Source: Mesorhizobium sp. B4-1-4
GTDB taxonomy: Bacteria > Pseudomonadota > Alphaproteobacteria > Rhizobiales > Rhizobiaceae
Length of the DNA stretch: 64,000 nucleotides
NCBI RefSeq assembly: GCF_006439395.2
Contig: NZ_CP083950.1
Location: 3,038,001-3,102,000 of the forward strand
Reading direction: 5' to 3'
Under the pieces are notes generated by a model that worked only from the letters and a program-made list of their open reading frames with translations, did not search any database and was not told the DNA's origin. Made by a program: the position numbers and the translations under genes. Shown in pieces: positions 44,480-53,187 of this stretch (the stretch's first letter is position 1; every line of letters starts with the position of its first letter).

Positions 44480-45937
44480 ATGAAAAACTTGAAGGACAAA
44501 ACTCTCTTCCGCCAGGCAGGCCTGATCGGTGGCGAATGGGTCGGGGCCGGCTCCGGCAGAACGGTCGATGTCGTCGATCCGGCGACGCAGACCGCGATCG
44601 GCGCGGTGCCCGACATGGCCGGCTCCGAGACCCGCGCGGCCATTGATGCCGCGGCTTCCGCCTATCGGGATTGGCGGAAAAAGACCAACGCCGAACGCGC
44701 TGGCCTCCTGGAAGCCTGGCATAGCCTGATGCTCGCGCATCTGGACGATCTGGCACTGATCCTGACGACGGAACAGGGCAAGCCACTGGATGAGGCCAGG
44801 GGCGAGATCCGCTATGGCGCCTCCTTCGTCAAATGGTTCGCCGAGGAAGCGCGCCGGATCAACGGCCACACGATTCCTTCGCCGACGTCCGACCGCCGCA
44901 TCATCGTGCTGAAGGAGCCGGTCGGGGTGTGCGGCATCATCACGCCGTGGAATTTTCCCAACGCGATGATCACCCGCAAGGTCGCGCCGGCGCTCGCTGC
45001 CGGCTGCACCGTGATCGTCAAGCCGTCCGAGTTCACGCCCTATTCGGCGCTGGCGCTCGGCGTGCTCGCCGAACGGGCGGGCATCCCCGCCGGGGTCATC
45101 AATATCGTCACCGGCATGCCGGCCGAGATCGGCAACGAGATCATGGCGAACGAGACCGTGCGCAAGATCTCCTTCACCGGCTCGACGCGAGTCGGCTCGC
45201 TGCTGATGCGCGGGGCGGCCGACAGCGTGAAGCGGCTCAGCCTGGAGCTCGGCGGCAATGCGCCCTTCATCGTCTTCGACGACGCCGACCTCGATCTCGC
45301 CGTGGAGGGCGCGCTCGCCTCGAAGTTCCGCAATGGCGGTCAGACCTGCGTCTGCGCCAACCGCATCCTCGTCCAGGCCGGCGTCTACGAAACTTTCGCC
45401 GCGAGGCTTTCCGCCCGCGTCAACGCCATGACAGTCGGGCCAGGCACACAGCCCGGCGTCACCATCGGGCCGATGATCAACATGGCAGCGGTCGAGAAGA
45501 TCAACCGGCACGTCGAGGACGCGCTCGCCAAAGGCGCCGCAATCGTCACGACGAGCCCGGCACTGCCGGAGGGAGCTCAGTATGTCGCGCCGCTGGTGCT
45601 GACGGGCGCGACAAAGGATATGCAGCTCGCCGGCGAGGAGACCTTTGGTCCGGTCGCGCCGCTTTTCCGCTTCGAGACGGAAGAGGAGGCAATCGCGCTG
45701 GCCAACGGCACGCCCTATGGGCTTGCCTCCTACTTCTACACTGAAAACCTGCAACGCGCCTGGCGTGTCGGCGAGGCACTGGAGTTCGGCATGGTCGGGC
45801 TCAACACCGGCTCGGTGTCGATGGAGGTGGCACCCTTCGGCGGCGTCAAGCAGTCCGGCCTCGGGCGCGAGGGGGCACAGGCCGGCATCGAGGAATATCT
45901 CGAGATGAAGAGCTTCCATATCGGCGGGCTGGGCTGA
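44480..45937 (+). CDS. Succinate-semialdehyde dehydrogenase-type aldehyde dehydrogenase
   Basis: A 485-aa aldehyde dehydrogenase close to GabD. Motifs: ITPWNFPNAMITRK near residue 155, FTGSTRVGSLLM near 235, LELGGNAPFIVFDDADLD near 258 and the nucleophile Cys in RNGGQTCVCANRIL near 290. The QTCVCANR form is typical of the GabD group. It is the last gene of the deacetylase operon and is convergent with the PuuB-like gene, whose stop is 24 bp away. It is a plausible last step, semialdehyde to dicarboxylate. Confidence 0.9.
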   Translation: MKNLKDKTLFRQAGLIGGEWVGAGSGRTVDVVDPATQTAIGAVPDMAGSETRAAIDAAASAYRDWRKKTNAERAGLLEAWHSLMLAHLDDLALILTTEQGKPLDEARGEIRYGASFVKWFAEEARRINGHTIPSPTSDRRIIVLKEPVGVCGIITPWNFPNAMITRKVAPALAAGCTVIVKPSEFTPYSALALGVLAERAGIPAGVINIVTGMPAEIGNEIMANETVRKISFTGSTRVGSLLMRGAADSVKRLSLELGGNAPFIVFDDADLDLAVEGALASKFRNGGQTCVCANRILVQAGVYETFAARLSARVNAMTVGPGTQPGVTIGPMINMAAVEKINRHVEDALAKGAAIVTTSPALPEGAQYVAPLVLTGATKDMQLAGEETFGPVAPLFRFETEEEAIALANGTPYGLASYFYTENLQRAWRVGEALEFGMVGLNTGSVSMEVAPFGGVKQSGLGREGAQAGIEEYLEMKSFHIGGLG

Positions 45938-45961
45938 GGCCCGGCCGCGCCGGATTGCTGA

Positions 45962-47236
45962 TTACCGTATCCGGTCGAGCGCCTTGTAGTAGAGCCCGAC
46001 CATCGGCAGGAACCAGGGCTTGCCCGAGTAGCCTGGAATAGATGGCCACTCGAGCCCCCTCATCGGATTGCGGTCCTCGCGGCCAAGCATGGCGTCGGCC
46101 AGGATCATGCCGAGATGGGTGGAAAGCTGCGCGCCATGGCCGGAATAGCCCATCGCGTACCAGGCTCCGTCCTGGTAGCCGGCGCGCGGGAAACGGTCCT
46201 TGGTCATATCGACCAGCCCGCCCCAGCAATAGTCGATCTCGATCTTGGCGAGTTGCGGGAAAATCGCGGCGAGGCCCGCCTGCAATATCTGTCCGCTCTT
46301 GGCGTCGGAGCGCTGGTCGGATGTCGCCGAAAAGCGCGCGCGGCCGCCGAAGATCAGGCGCTTGTCCGGCGAAAGCCGGAAATAGTTGCCGATGTTCATC
46401 GAGGTCACGCATGTCCGGTTGCCAGGCATGGTCGCTGCGATCTCGGCATCGCTCAACGGTCTGGTGGCGATTATGAAGCTGCCGACGGAGATGATCCTGC
46501 GGCGGAAATAGCCGAAATTCGGCGTGGTGTACGCCCCGGTCGCCACCAGTAGATTGTCGGCGCTGATCTGGCCGCGGGAGGTGGTGATCTGATGCCTGTT
46601 GCCGGCCTGCTTGCGGTCAGTCACCACTGCGTTCTCGTGGATGACGGCGCCGTGGCGGACGGCGGCCGTGGCGAGGCCGGCCACATAGCGGCCCATATGC
46701 ATCATGGCGCTCTTCTTCGACAGCATGGCGCCATGGAAGCGAGAGCCGATCTCGGACTTGAGATCGGTCGCCGACAGCAGCGCCGTGTCCGGATCCACCT
46801 CGGCATGAATGGCTTCGAAGTTGCGCGCGATCGCTTCGAAATGCTGCGGCTTGGAGGCAAGCTTCAGCTTGCCGGCGCGGCGGAAATTGCAGTCGATGCC
46901 TTCCTCGGCGACCAGCGCCTCGATAATGTCGATGGAACTGTCCAGCGCCCGGTAAAGTGCGATCGCCCGTTCCTTGCCGAGCTCCGCCTTGGCCGAAAGG
47001 TAGCTATGCGCAAGGCCGTTGTTCAGGTGCCCGCCATTGCGCCCCGACGCGCCCCAGCCCACCCGCTCCGCTTCCAGCACTGCCACGTTCGCGCCCGCCT
47101 TCGCCAGATGGCGCGCGGCGGCGAGACCGGTGAAGCCGCCGCCGACGATGGCGGCGTCGTAGTGCCCCTGGACCGGGCCTTGCGCGCCGCCGGAAAAGAC
47201 TGGGGCGGTGTCGTGCCAGTAGGAGACCAACTTCAT
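45962..47236 (-). CDS. FAD-dependent amine oxidoreductase, PuuB-like
   Basis: A 424-aa DAO-family flavoprotein related to gamma-glutamylputrescine oxidase. The FAD motif IVGGGFTGLAAARHLAKAG is near residues 30-48, followed by EAERVGWGASGRNGGHLNNG. The C-terminal FAD contact is AMGYSGHGAQLSTHLG near 365. Such enzymes oxidise secondary or masked primary amines to aldehydes with release of ammonia and H2O2. The ATG at 47236 is 6 bp from GCAGGA; ATG 47242 is the alternative. It is cotranscribed with the HAD gene just upstream and divergent from the GNAT/aminotransferase operon. Confidence 0.87.
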   Translation of the reverse strand: MKLVSYWHDTAPVFSGGAQGPVQGHYDAAIVGGGFTGLAAARHLAKAGANVAVLEAERVGWGASGRNGGHLNNGLAHSYLSAKAELGKERAIALYRALDSSIDIIEALVAEEGIDCNFRRAGKLKLASKPQHFEAIARNFEAIHAEVDPDTALLSATDLKSEIGSRFHGAMLSKKSAMMHMGRYVAGLATAAVRHGAVIHENAVVTDRKQAGNRHQITTSRGQISADNLLVATGAYTTPNFGYFRRRIISVGSFIIATRPLSDAEIAATMPGNRTCVTSMNIGNYFRLSPDKRLIFGGRARFSATSDQRSDAKSGQILQAGLAAIFPQLAKIEIDYCWGGLVDMTKDRFPRAGYQDGAWYAMGYSGHGAQLSTHLGMILADAMLGREDRNPMRGLEWPSIPGYSGKPWFLPMVGLYYKALDRIR

Positions 47237-47252
47237 CGGCATCCTGCCTGTC

Positions 47253-47921
47253 TCAAAGCCCGACCACGCTCGGAAGACTCGAAATATCGGCGATCTCGAC
47301 ATAGCCGTAATACGGGTTGGCCGGTTCGTGGCCGCGATTGACCCAGACCTTGTTCTTGATGCCGAGGTCGTGTGCCGACATCAGGTCGTAGCGGAACGAA
47401 GACGAACAGTGAAGCACCTCTTCCGGGCCGCAGCCCAGCATGTCGAACATATACTCGAACGCCCTGAAGCGGGGTTTGTAGGCCTGCGCCTGTTCGGCCG
47501 TGTAGACGGCATGGAATGGCGCGCCGAGCTTTTCGACATTGGACATGATCTGCGCGTCCATGGCGTTGGAGAGGATGACCAGCGGGATTTCCTTGGCGAC
47601 TTTCGCCAAGCCGGCCGGGACGTCCGGGTGCGGCCCCCAGGTCGGGACGCGCTCATAGACCATTCTGGCGTCCTCGGCGCTGAAGGCGACGCCGTTGCGC
47701 TTGCAAGCGCGTTCGAGCGCGTTGTGGACGACATCGGCATAGGGCTTCCAGTCACCCATGATCTCGTCGAGCCGGTAGGCCGCGAAGTTCTTGATGAACT
47801 CCTGCATGCGCGGTTCGTCGAGACGGCTGCCGTAGAGATCGCGCGCCGCTTCCGCCATCTGGAAGAAGGTCAACGTGCCGTAGCAGTCGAAGGTGATGTA
47901 TTTGGGCCTGAAGGAAGCCAT
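47253..47921 (-). CDS. HAD hydrolase, haloacid dehalogenase type II-like (first)
   Basis: A 222-aa HAD-superfamily hydrolase. Motif I is the nucleophile Asp in ITFDCYGTLTFF (about residues 8-19), motif II is LVILSNAMD near 115, motif III is the Lys in YKPRFRAFEYMF near 150 and motif IV is FRYDLMSAHDLGIKNKVWVNR near 178. This DxYGT form is typical of L-2-haloacid dehalogenases, but many such enzymes are phosphatases. The ATG at 47921 has GGAGA upstream. Another member of the family is encoded at 50703-51425. Confidence 0.85.
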   Translation of the reverse strand: MASFRPKYITFDCYGTLTFFQMAEAARDLYGSRLDEPRMQEFIKNFAAYRLDEIMGDWKPYADVVHNALERACKRNGVAFSAEDARMVYERVPTWGPHPDVPAGLAKVAKEIPLVILSNAMDAQIMSNVEKLGAPFHAVYTAEQAQAYKPRFRAFEYMFDMLGCGPEEVLHCSSSFRYDLMSAHDLGIKNKVWVNRGHEPANPYYGYVEIADISSLPSVVGL

Positions 47922-48238
47922 GTCCGTCGATCTCCGGTGGAAGCACATCCGCATTCGGGATGCCTGATCATATGCCGGCACACGGCGAGTCACCTGACCG
48001 AAATGAACCTCCCGAAAGCAGAAAGTTCCGTATCCGCCATCCCGTTTGGCACGCTGTAGCATCTTGCCTGGCGATGGCAGCGCGGTTTCGTGGCGTGGCG
48101 CGTTCGCTTCGGACGGCGCCGGCACAAGATGCGGCGCGCCCGTCGCGCTACGGCGAAAGATACTGCCAAAGCCGAGGTCTTCAGACGATCTGCTGCGCGC
48201 CGATGGCCGAAACTTGGCATCAGACGAAAGGACGCTCA
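47922..48238. promoter_or_regulatory. Divergent promoter region, HAD-PuuB and GNAT 2 operons
   Basis: 317 bp between divergent operons. A TGGCACG at about 48050 looks like a sigma-54 -24 element, but the GC expected at -12 is one base out of register, so it is not called. No other promoter or operator is clear. Confidence 0.35.
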
Positions 48239-49078
48239 ATGCAGCAGGGCGAGATCGAACTCCAGGCCTTCCGGCCCGACCACATCGAGGGCGCGGTGGC
48301 GCTTTCCCGCCAGGAGAAATGGCCGCATCGGCAGCAGGACTGGCAGATGGCTCTGCAGCTTTCGAGCGGCGCGGTCGCGCTCGACGACCAGGGCCGCGTC
48401 GCCGGAACCATCCTGGTCACGCCCTACGGCAAGGACTGCGCCATGATCAACATGGTGATCGTCGACAGGAACGCGCGGGGCAAGGGGCTCGGGCGCCGTC
48501 TCATGGAGCAAGCCTTCACCCTCGCGGGCGAACGTCCGCTGCGGCTCGTCGCGACGACCGACGGCATGCCTCTTTATCAGAAGCTGGGCTTCGTGCCCTC
48601 CGGCACCATCATGCAGCATCAGGGCAAGGTCACCAAGCTTGAGGCGCCCGACGGCGTGGACGCAGCAAGCGCCCATAACCTGCCGGAAATCAAGGCGCTG
48701 GACCGCGGTGCCTATGGCGCCGACCGTGAAGCCCTGATCGATGCGCTGGCCGAGCGCGGCCAATTCGCCGTGATCCGCCGCAACGGGGCCATCGTGGCCT
48801 ATGCCGCGATCCGACCGTTCGGACGCGGCGAGGTGATCGGTCCGGTGATCGCGGGAAGTGCTGACGCCGCGAAGGCCCTGATCGCGTTCTTCGCCGCGAC
48901 CCGCCCCGGCGCCTTCCTGCGTGTCGATACCGACAGCAGGACCGGCATTGCCGGCTGGCTCGAGGAAATCGGCCTCGCCCATGTCGGCGGCGGGGTGGCC
49001 ATGGACCGTCCGCCCAAGAAAGATTCTGGACAGTCCAGGCCAAAAATTTTCGCCCTCGCCAACCAGGCGCTTGGCTAG
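48239..49078 (+). CDS. GNAT acetyltransferase, paralogue 2
   Basis: A 279-aa protein with an N-terminal GNAT domain (about residues 1-135). The acetyl-CoA-binding loop is MVIVDRNARGKGLGRRLMEQA near 80-100, with the canonical RxxGxG/A as RGKGLG. The C-terminal GNAT-like domain (about 145-270) has AIRPFGRGEVIGPVIAGS and FLRVDTDSRTGI, and the protein ends FALANQALG. These match the paralogue at 38220-39122. The ATG at 48239 is preceded by AAAGGA. It heads an operon with the aminotransferase gene 14 bp downstream. Confidence 0.88.
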   Translation: MQQGEIELQAFRPDHIEGAVALSRQEKWPHRQQDWQMALQLSSGAVALDDQGRVAGTILVTPYGKDCAMINMVIVDRNARGKGLGRRLMEQAFTLAGERPLRLVATTDGMPLYQKLGFVPSGTIMQHQGKVTKLEAPDGVDAASAHNLPEIKALDRGAYGADREALIDALAERGQFAVIRRNGAIVAYAAIRPFGRGEVIGPVIAGSADAAKALIAFFAATRPGAFLRVDTDSRTGIAGWLEEIGLAHVGGGVAMDRPPKKDSGQSRPKIFALANQALG

Positions 49079-49092
49079 TCCGGAGAACAACA

Positions 49093-50466
49093 ATGCTCGC
49101 CAATTCCCTGATCGAACTCGACCGCGCCCATCTCATCCATCCGGTCGCCTCCTATCGCGGCCATGAGGCGGTCGGCGTACGCGTGCTGAAATCGGCCAAG
49201 GGCGTCACCGTGACCGATGCGTCCGGCCGGCAACTTCTCGACGGTTTCGCGGGGTTGTGGTGCGTCAACGCCGGCTATGGCCACGACAGCATCGTCGAGG
49301 CGGCAGCCCGGCAGATGCGCGAGCTTCCCTACGCTACCGCTTATTTCGACCTCGGCTCGGAGCCAGCCATCCGGCTCGCCTCGGAACTGGCCGAGCGCGC
49401 GCCCGGCGATCTCAACCACGTCTATTTCACGCTCGGGGGGTCGGACGCGGTCGACAGCACGATCCGTTTCGTCCGCTACTACTGGAATGCGAAGGGCGAG
49501 CCGAAGCGGGACCAGTTCATCTCCATCGAGCAGGGTTATCACGGCTCGTCGGTGGTCGGCGCGGGCCTGACCGCCCTGCCCGCCTTTCACGCCGGTTTCG
49601 GCATTCCTTTTGATTGGCAGCACAAGATCCCTTCCCCCTATCCCTACCGCAACCCGGTAGGCGAGGACGGCAACGCGATCATCGCCGCGTCGCTTGCCGC
49701 GCTGAGGGCCAAGATCGAGGAGATCGGGCCGGAGCGGGTCGCCGCCTTCTATGCCGAGCCGATCCAGGGCTCGGGCGGCGTCATCGTTCCACCGAAAGGC
49801 TGGATCAAGGCCATGCGCGAACTCTGCCGGGAGTACGGCATCCTGTTCATCGCCGATGAAGTGATCACCGGCTTCGGCCGCACCGGGCCCCTGTTTGCCT
49901 GCACGGATGAGGACATCGTTCCCGATTTCATGACGACCGCGAAGGGTCTGACCTCGGGCTATGTTCCCATGGGCGCCGTGTTCATGGCCGACCATGTCTA
50001 CGAGGTCATCGCCGATGGCGCGGGCGCCTCGGCGGTCGGCCACGGCTATACCTATTCCGCCCACCCGGTCAGCGCCGCCGTCGCCCTCGAAGTTCTGAAG
50101 CTCTACGAAGACGGTCTTCTGGAGAACGGCATCAAGGCCGGCGCCCGCCTGATGGCTGGTCTGTGGGGCTTGCGCGATCACCCGTTGGTCGGCGATGTGC
50201 GCGGTCGCGGCATGCTCGCGGCGATCGAACTGGTCGTCGACAAAGAGAAGAAGACGCCGCTTCCGGCGTCGGCCATGCCGGCGCGGCGGGTCTTCGACAG
50301 GGCATGGGACAACGGCCTCATCATCCGTGCCTTTGCGCATGGGGTTATCGGCTATGCACCCCCGCTGTGCTGCACAGACAGCGACATCGACGTGATCGTC
50401 GAGCGCACGCGCCGAACGCTCGACCAGACGCTCGAGGACCCGGATGTTCGCCAGGCCCTGCCATGA
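49093..50466 (+). CDS. Class III aminotransferase, putrescine/beta-alanine:pyruvate type
   Basis: A 457-aa PLP aminotransferase of the omega-amine group (SpuC, beta-alanine:pyruvate). Segments: LLDGFAGLWCVNAGYGHDSI near residue 50, FTLGGSDAVDSTIRFVRYY near 117, FIADEVITGFGRTG near 255 and the Schiff-base Lys in TTAKGLTSGYVPMGAV near 288. It moves the amino group of a terminal amine to pyruvate or another oxo acid, giving an aldehyde for the neighbouring dehydrogenases. It is in one operon with the GNAT gene upstream and probably the HAD and ABC genes downstream. Confidence 0.9.
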   Translation: MLANSLIELDRAHLIHPVASYRGHEAVGVRVLKSAKGVTVTDASGRQLLDGFAGLWCVNAGYGHDSIVEAAARQMRELPYATAYFDLGSEPAIRLASELAERAPGDLNHVYFTLGGSDAVDSTIRFVRYYWNAKGEPKRDQFISIEQGYHGSSVVGAGLTALPAFHAGFGIPFDWQHKIPSPYPYRNPVGEDGNAIIAASLAALRAKIEEIGPERVAAFYAEPIQGSGGVIVPPKGWIKAMRELCREYGILFIADEVITGFGRTGPLFACTDEDIVPDFMTTAKGLTSGYVPMGAVFMADHVYEVIADGAGASAVGHGYTYSAHPVSAAVALEVLKLYEDGLLENGIKAGARLMAGLWGLRDHPLVGDVRGRGMLAAIELVVDKEKKTPLPASAMPARRVFDRAWDNGLIIRAFAHGVIGYAPPLCCTDSDIDVIVERTRRTLDQTLEDPDVRQALP

Positions 50467-50476
50467 CGGGCAGCGA

Positions 50477-50497
50477 ATATTTCGTGTCTCGAAATAT
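50477..50497. promoter_or_regulatory. AT-rich inverted repeat between aminotransferase and HAD genes
   Basis: ATATTTCG (50477-50484) and CGAAATAT (50490-50497) form perfect 8-bp arms with a 5-nt spacer, in an otherwise GC-rich context. There is no T-run after it, so it is more likely a protein-binding site than a terminator. It may mark an internal control region for the downstream HAD-ABC genes. Confidence 0.5.
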
Positions 50498-50645
50498 CGC
50501 CGGGGCAGATGATTTCGCAATTTTGTGCCGCCCCCTTACGCCTTTTCGGCGAATCCAGCGCGGGGGAAGTGCCAGACTGCTCTTAAGACAAGGCCAGAAC
50601 ACCCGAATTTCCGGGTCTTTGAAAAGGCCGACGCCCCGGACAGCA

Positions 50646-50660
50646 CGGAATTTTGTTCTG
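50646..50660. promoter_or_regulatory. Candidate Lrp box upstream of the HAD-ABC genes
   Basis: CGGAATTTTGTTCTG agrees with the Lrp consensus YAGHAWATTWTDCTR at 12 of 15 positions. The same flanks occur in the box at 60599-60613 beside the lrp gene. It is placed about 45 bp upstream of the HAD start. Confidence 0.4.
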
Positions 50661-50702
50661 TTCAGCACGATTAATTCGGCCGCGCGCAGAGGAGAGCCAG
50701 TC

Positions 50703-51425
50703 TTGGCCAGGGGCTTCAGCGAATTCAAATATATGACCTTCGACGTTGTCGGCACGCTGATCGACTTCGAAGGCGGCATTACGACCTGCATGGCCGGGAT
50801 TGCCGCCGAGGCCGGCGTTGCCATCGATGGCGAAGCCGCGCTGGCTCTGTACCGGCAGGCTCGCTACATGCCCGATGCGGGCCTGTTTCCCGACGATCTC
50901 GTGCGTGTCTACATGGTTATCGCGCCACAGCTCGGCCTGCCGGCCGAGGAGAAATATGGCGTCCGGCTGCGGGACTCCGCCAGTGCCTGGCGAGGTTTCC
51001 CCGACAGCGCGGCGGCATTGGCCGAGCTTGCGAAGTCACACAAGCTGATTGCCATGACCAATGCCCGGCGCTGGGCGCTCGATCATTTCGAGAAGCAGCT
51101 CGGATCACCCTTCTTCGCCACCTTCACGGCCGACGACACCGGCACGGAAAAACCCGACCCTGCTTTCTTCCAGAAGGTCTTCGATTTCGTGGCCTCTCGC
51201 GGCGACAGCAGGGACGACATCCTGCATGTGGCGCAAAGCCAGTATCACGACATCGGCATCTCCCGGGCGCTCGGCATGACCAATTGCTGGATCGAGCGCC
51301 GGCACGCCCAGAAGGGCTATGGCGGCACGATCGAGCCCGAGCGCTTCACCGTACCAGACCACCACTTCACCTCGATGGCCTCCCTTGCAGCGGCCGTTCG
51401 GGAAAGCCTGAAGGAACGAACCTGA
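50703..51425 (+). CDS. HAD hydrolase, haloacid dehalogenase type II-like (second)
   Basis: A 240-aa HAD-superfamily protein. Motif I is TFDVVGTLIDFEGG (about residues 12-25, nucleophile Asp), motif II LIAMTNARRWALD near 118, the Lys in TEKPDPAFFQKVF near 150 and motif IV ILHVAQSQYHDIGISRALGM near 172. The start is TTG 50703 with GAGGAGA upstream; ATG 50733 would begin at motif I and leave no room for the first strand. It precedes the peptide-ABC operon. It and the first HAD protein differ in sequence but occupy equivalent positions around the same divergent region. Confidence 0.85.
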   Translation: MARGFSEFKYMTFDVVGTLIDFEGGITTCMAGIAAEAGVAIDGEAALALYRQARYMPDAGLFPDDLVRVYMVIAPQLGLPAEEKYGVRLRDSASAWRGFPDSAAALAELAKSHKLIAMTNARRWALDHFEKQLGSPFFATFTADDTGTEKPDPAFFQKVFDFVASRGDSRDDILHVAQSQYHDIGISRALGMTNCWIERRHAQKGYGGTIEPERFTVPDHHFTSMASLAAAVRESLKERT

Positions 51426-51490
51426 GCCAAAGCTCGGAAAGCCGCAGCAAGACGAGCATCCTGACCAAACAAACAGAAAGGGGAATGAAC

Positions 51491-53101
51491 ATGACCGACA
51501 AGATCACGAACTGGACCAGCGCAGACGATGCCATGGTCGAAAATGCCATTCGGCGGGGTGCAAGCCGCCGCGAACTTCTCAAGATGCTGTTGGCCGGTGG
51601 CGCCGCGGTTGCCGCGGGCAGCCTCGTGCTCGGCCGCGCCACCCAGGCCGTAGCCGCCACGCCGGTCTCCGGCGGAAATTTCAAAGCCGCCGGCTGGTCG
51701 TCCTCGACCGCCGATACGCTCGATCCGGCAAAGGCGTCGCTCTCCACCGACTATGTCCGCTGCTGCTCGCTTTACAACCGACTGACTTTCCTCGACAAGG
51801 ATGGCGTCACGCAGATGGAGCTGGCCGAAAGCTTCGACAGCAAGGACGCCAAGACCTGGACCGTGAAGCTGCGCAAGGGCGTCACCTTCCACGACGGCAA
51901 GGACCTCACCGCCGACGACGTCGTCTTCTCGCTGAAGCGCCATCTCGACAAGTCGGTCGGTTCCAAGGTCGCCAAGATCGCGGCGCAGATGACCGGCTTC
52001 AAGGCGGTCGACAAGTCGACCGTGGAAATCACGCTCGCCGACCCGAATGCCGACCTGCCGACCATCCTGGCGCTGCACCATTTCATGATCGTCGCGGACG
52101 GCACCACGGACTTCTCCAAGGGCAATGGCACCGGCGCGTTCGTGCTGCAAACGTTCGAGCCTGGCGTGCGTTCGGTGGTCACCAAGAACAAGAACTACTG
52201 GAAATCGGGCAAGCCCTACCTGGATTCGTTCGAATTCATCGCCATCAGTGACGACAGCGCCCGTGTCAACGCGCTCTTGTCCGGTGACATCAGCTTCGCC
52301 GCCTCGATCAATCCGCGCGCGATGAAGCTCATCAGCGGCCAGCAGGGCTTCGAAGTGTCGAAGACGACCTCGGGCAACTACACGGATCTCAACATTCGGC
52401 TCGATATGGACCCCGGCAACAAGGCCGACTTCGTGGCCGGCATGAAATATCTCGTCAACCGCGAGCAGATCGTCAAATCGGCGTTGCGTGGCCTCGGTGA
52501 AATCGGCAACGACCAGCCCGTCTCGCCGGCCAATGTCTTCCACAACGCCGACGTCAAGCCGAAGGCTTTCGACCCGGACAAGGCGAAGTTCCACTTCCAG
52601 AAGGCAGGCCTGCTCGGCCAGTCCATCCCGGTGGTCGCTTCCGACGCCGCCACCTCGTCGATCGACATGGCTGTGATCATCCAGGCCGCCGGCGCGGATA
52701 TCGGTATGAAGCTCGACGTCCAGCGCGTCCCGGCCGACGGCTACTGGGACAATTACTGGCTCAAGGCGCCAATCCATTTCGGCAACATCAATCCGCGCCC
52801 GACGCCGGACATCCTGTTCTCGCTCCTCTACGCATCCAACGCGCCGTGGAACGAAAGCCAGTACAAGTCCGAGAAGTTCGACAAGATGCTCATCGAGGCG
52901 CGCGGCCTGCTCGACCAGGCCAAGCGCAAGGAGATCTATGGCCAGATGCAGGCTATGGTCTCCGAGGAGGCCGGCACCATCATCCCGGCCTACATTTCCA
53001 ACGTGGATGCCCTCTCCAGCAAGGTGAAGGGTTTGGAGGCGAACCCGCTCGGTGGCATGATGGGCTACGCAATGGCGGAATATCTCTGGCTCGAAGCCTG
53101 A
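51491..53101 (+). CDS. Dipeptide-type ABC transporter substrate-binding protein, Tat-exported
   Basis: A 536-aa SBP_bac_5 protein. The N-terminal region has a twin-arginine signal, SRRELLKMLLAGGAAVAAGS (about residues 27-46), cut near AVAA. The mature part has the family pattern TLDPAKASLSTDYVR, LYNRLTFLDKDG, WTVKLRKGVTFHDGKDLTADDVVFSLKR and DPNADLPTILALHHFMIV. Tat export of such binding proteins is common in rhizobia. The ATG at 51491 is 7 bp from AAAGGGG; ATG 51485 overlaps the site. The two permeases and a fused ATPase follow. Cargo could be an amine, opine or short peptide. Confidence 0.9.
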   Translation: MTDKITNWTSADDAMVENAIRRGASRRELLKMLLAGGAAVAAGSLVLGRATQAVAATPVSGGNFKAAGWSSSTADTLDPAKASLSTDYVRCCSLYNRLTFLDKDGVTQMELAESFDSKDAKTWTVKLRKGVTFHDGKDLTADDVVFSLKRHLDKSVGSKVAKIAAQMTGFKAVDKSTVEITLADPNADLPTILALHHFMIVADGTTDFSKGNGTGAFVLQTFEPGVRSVVTKNKNYWKSGKPYLDSFEFIAISDDSARVNALLSGDISFAASINPRAMKLISGQQGFEVSKTTSGNYTDLNIRLDMDPGNKADFVAGMKYLVNREQIVKSALRGLGEIGNDQPVSPANVFHNADVKPKAFDPDKAKFHFQKAGLLGQSIPVVASDAATSSIDMAVIIQAAGADIGMKLDVQRVPADGYWDNYWLKAPIHFGNINPRPTPDILFSLLYASNAPWNESQYKSEKFDKMLIEARGLLDQAKRKEIYGQMQAMVSEEAGTIIPAYISNVDALSSKVKGLEANPLGGMMGYAMAEYLWLEA

Positions 53102-53110
53102 GGGAAGCCA

Positions 53111-53138
53111 GCCGGGGGCCAGTCAGCCAGCCCCCGGC
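53111..53138 (+). other. Intercistronic hairpin after the peptide-binding-protein gene
   Basis: GCCGGGGGC (53111-53119) and GCCCCCGGC (53130-53138) make a perfect 9-bp GC-only stem with a 10-nt loop, followed by ATTTCATT. It lies 9 bp after the stop of the binding-protein gene and before the permease. It probably stabilises the upstream message or partly terminates, giving excess binding protein. Confidence 0.65.
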
Positions 53139-53187
53139 ATTTCATTGCGCAAGATTGCTTGGCCGAACAACCGCAGGGAGCGCTTCC

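Noticed and set aside
48050..48068. TGGCACG resembling a sigma-54 promoter in the HAD/GNAT divergent region
   Set aside because: The GC expected at the -12 element is one base out of register and the TT is absent.
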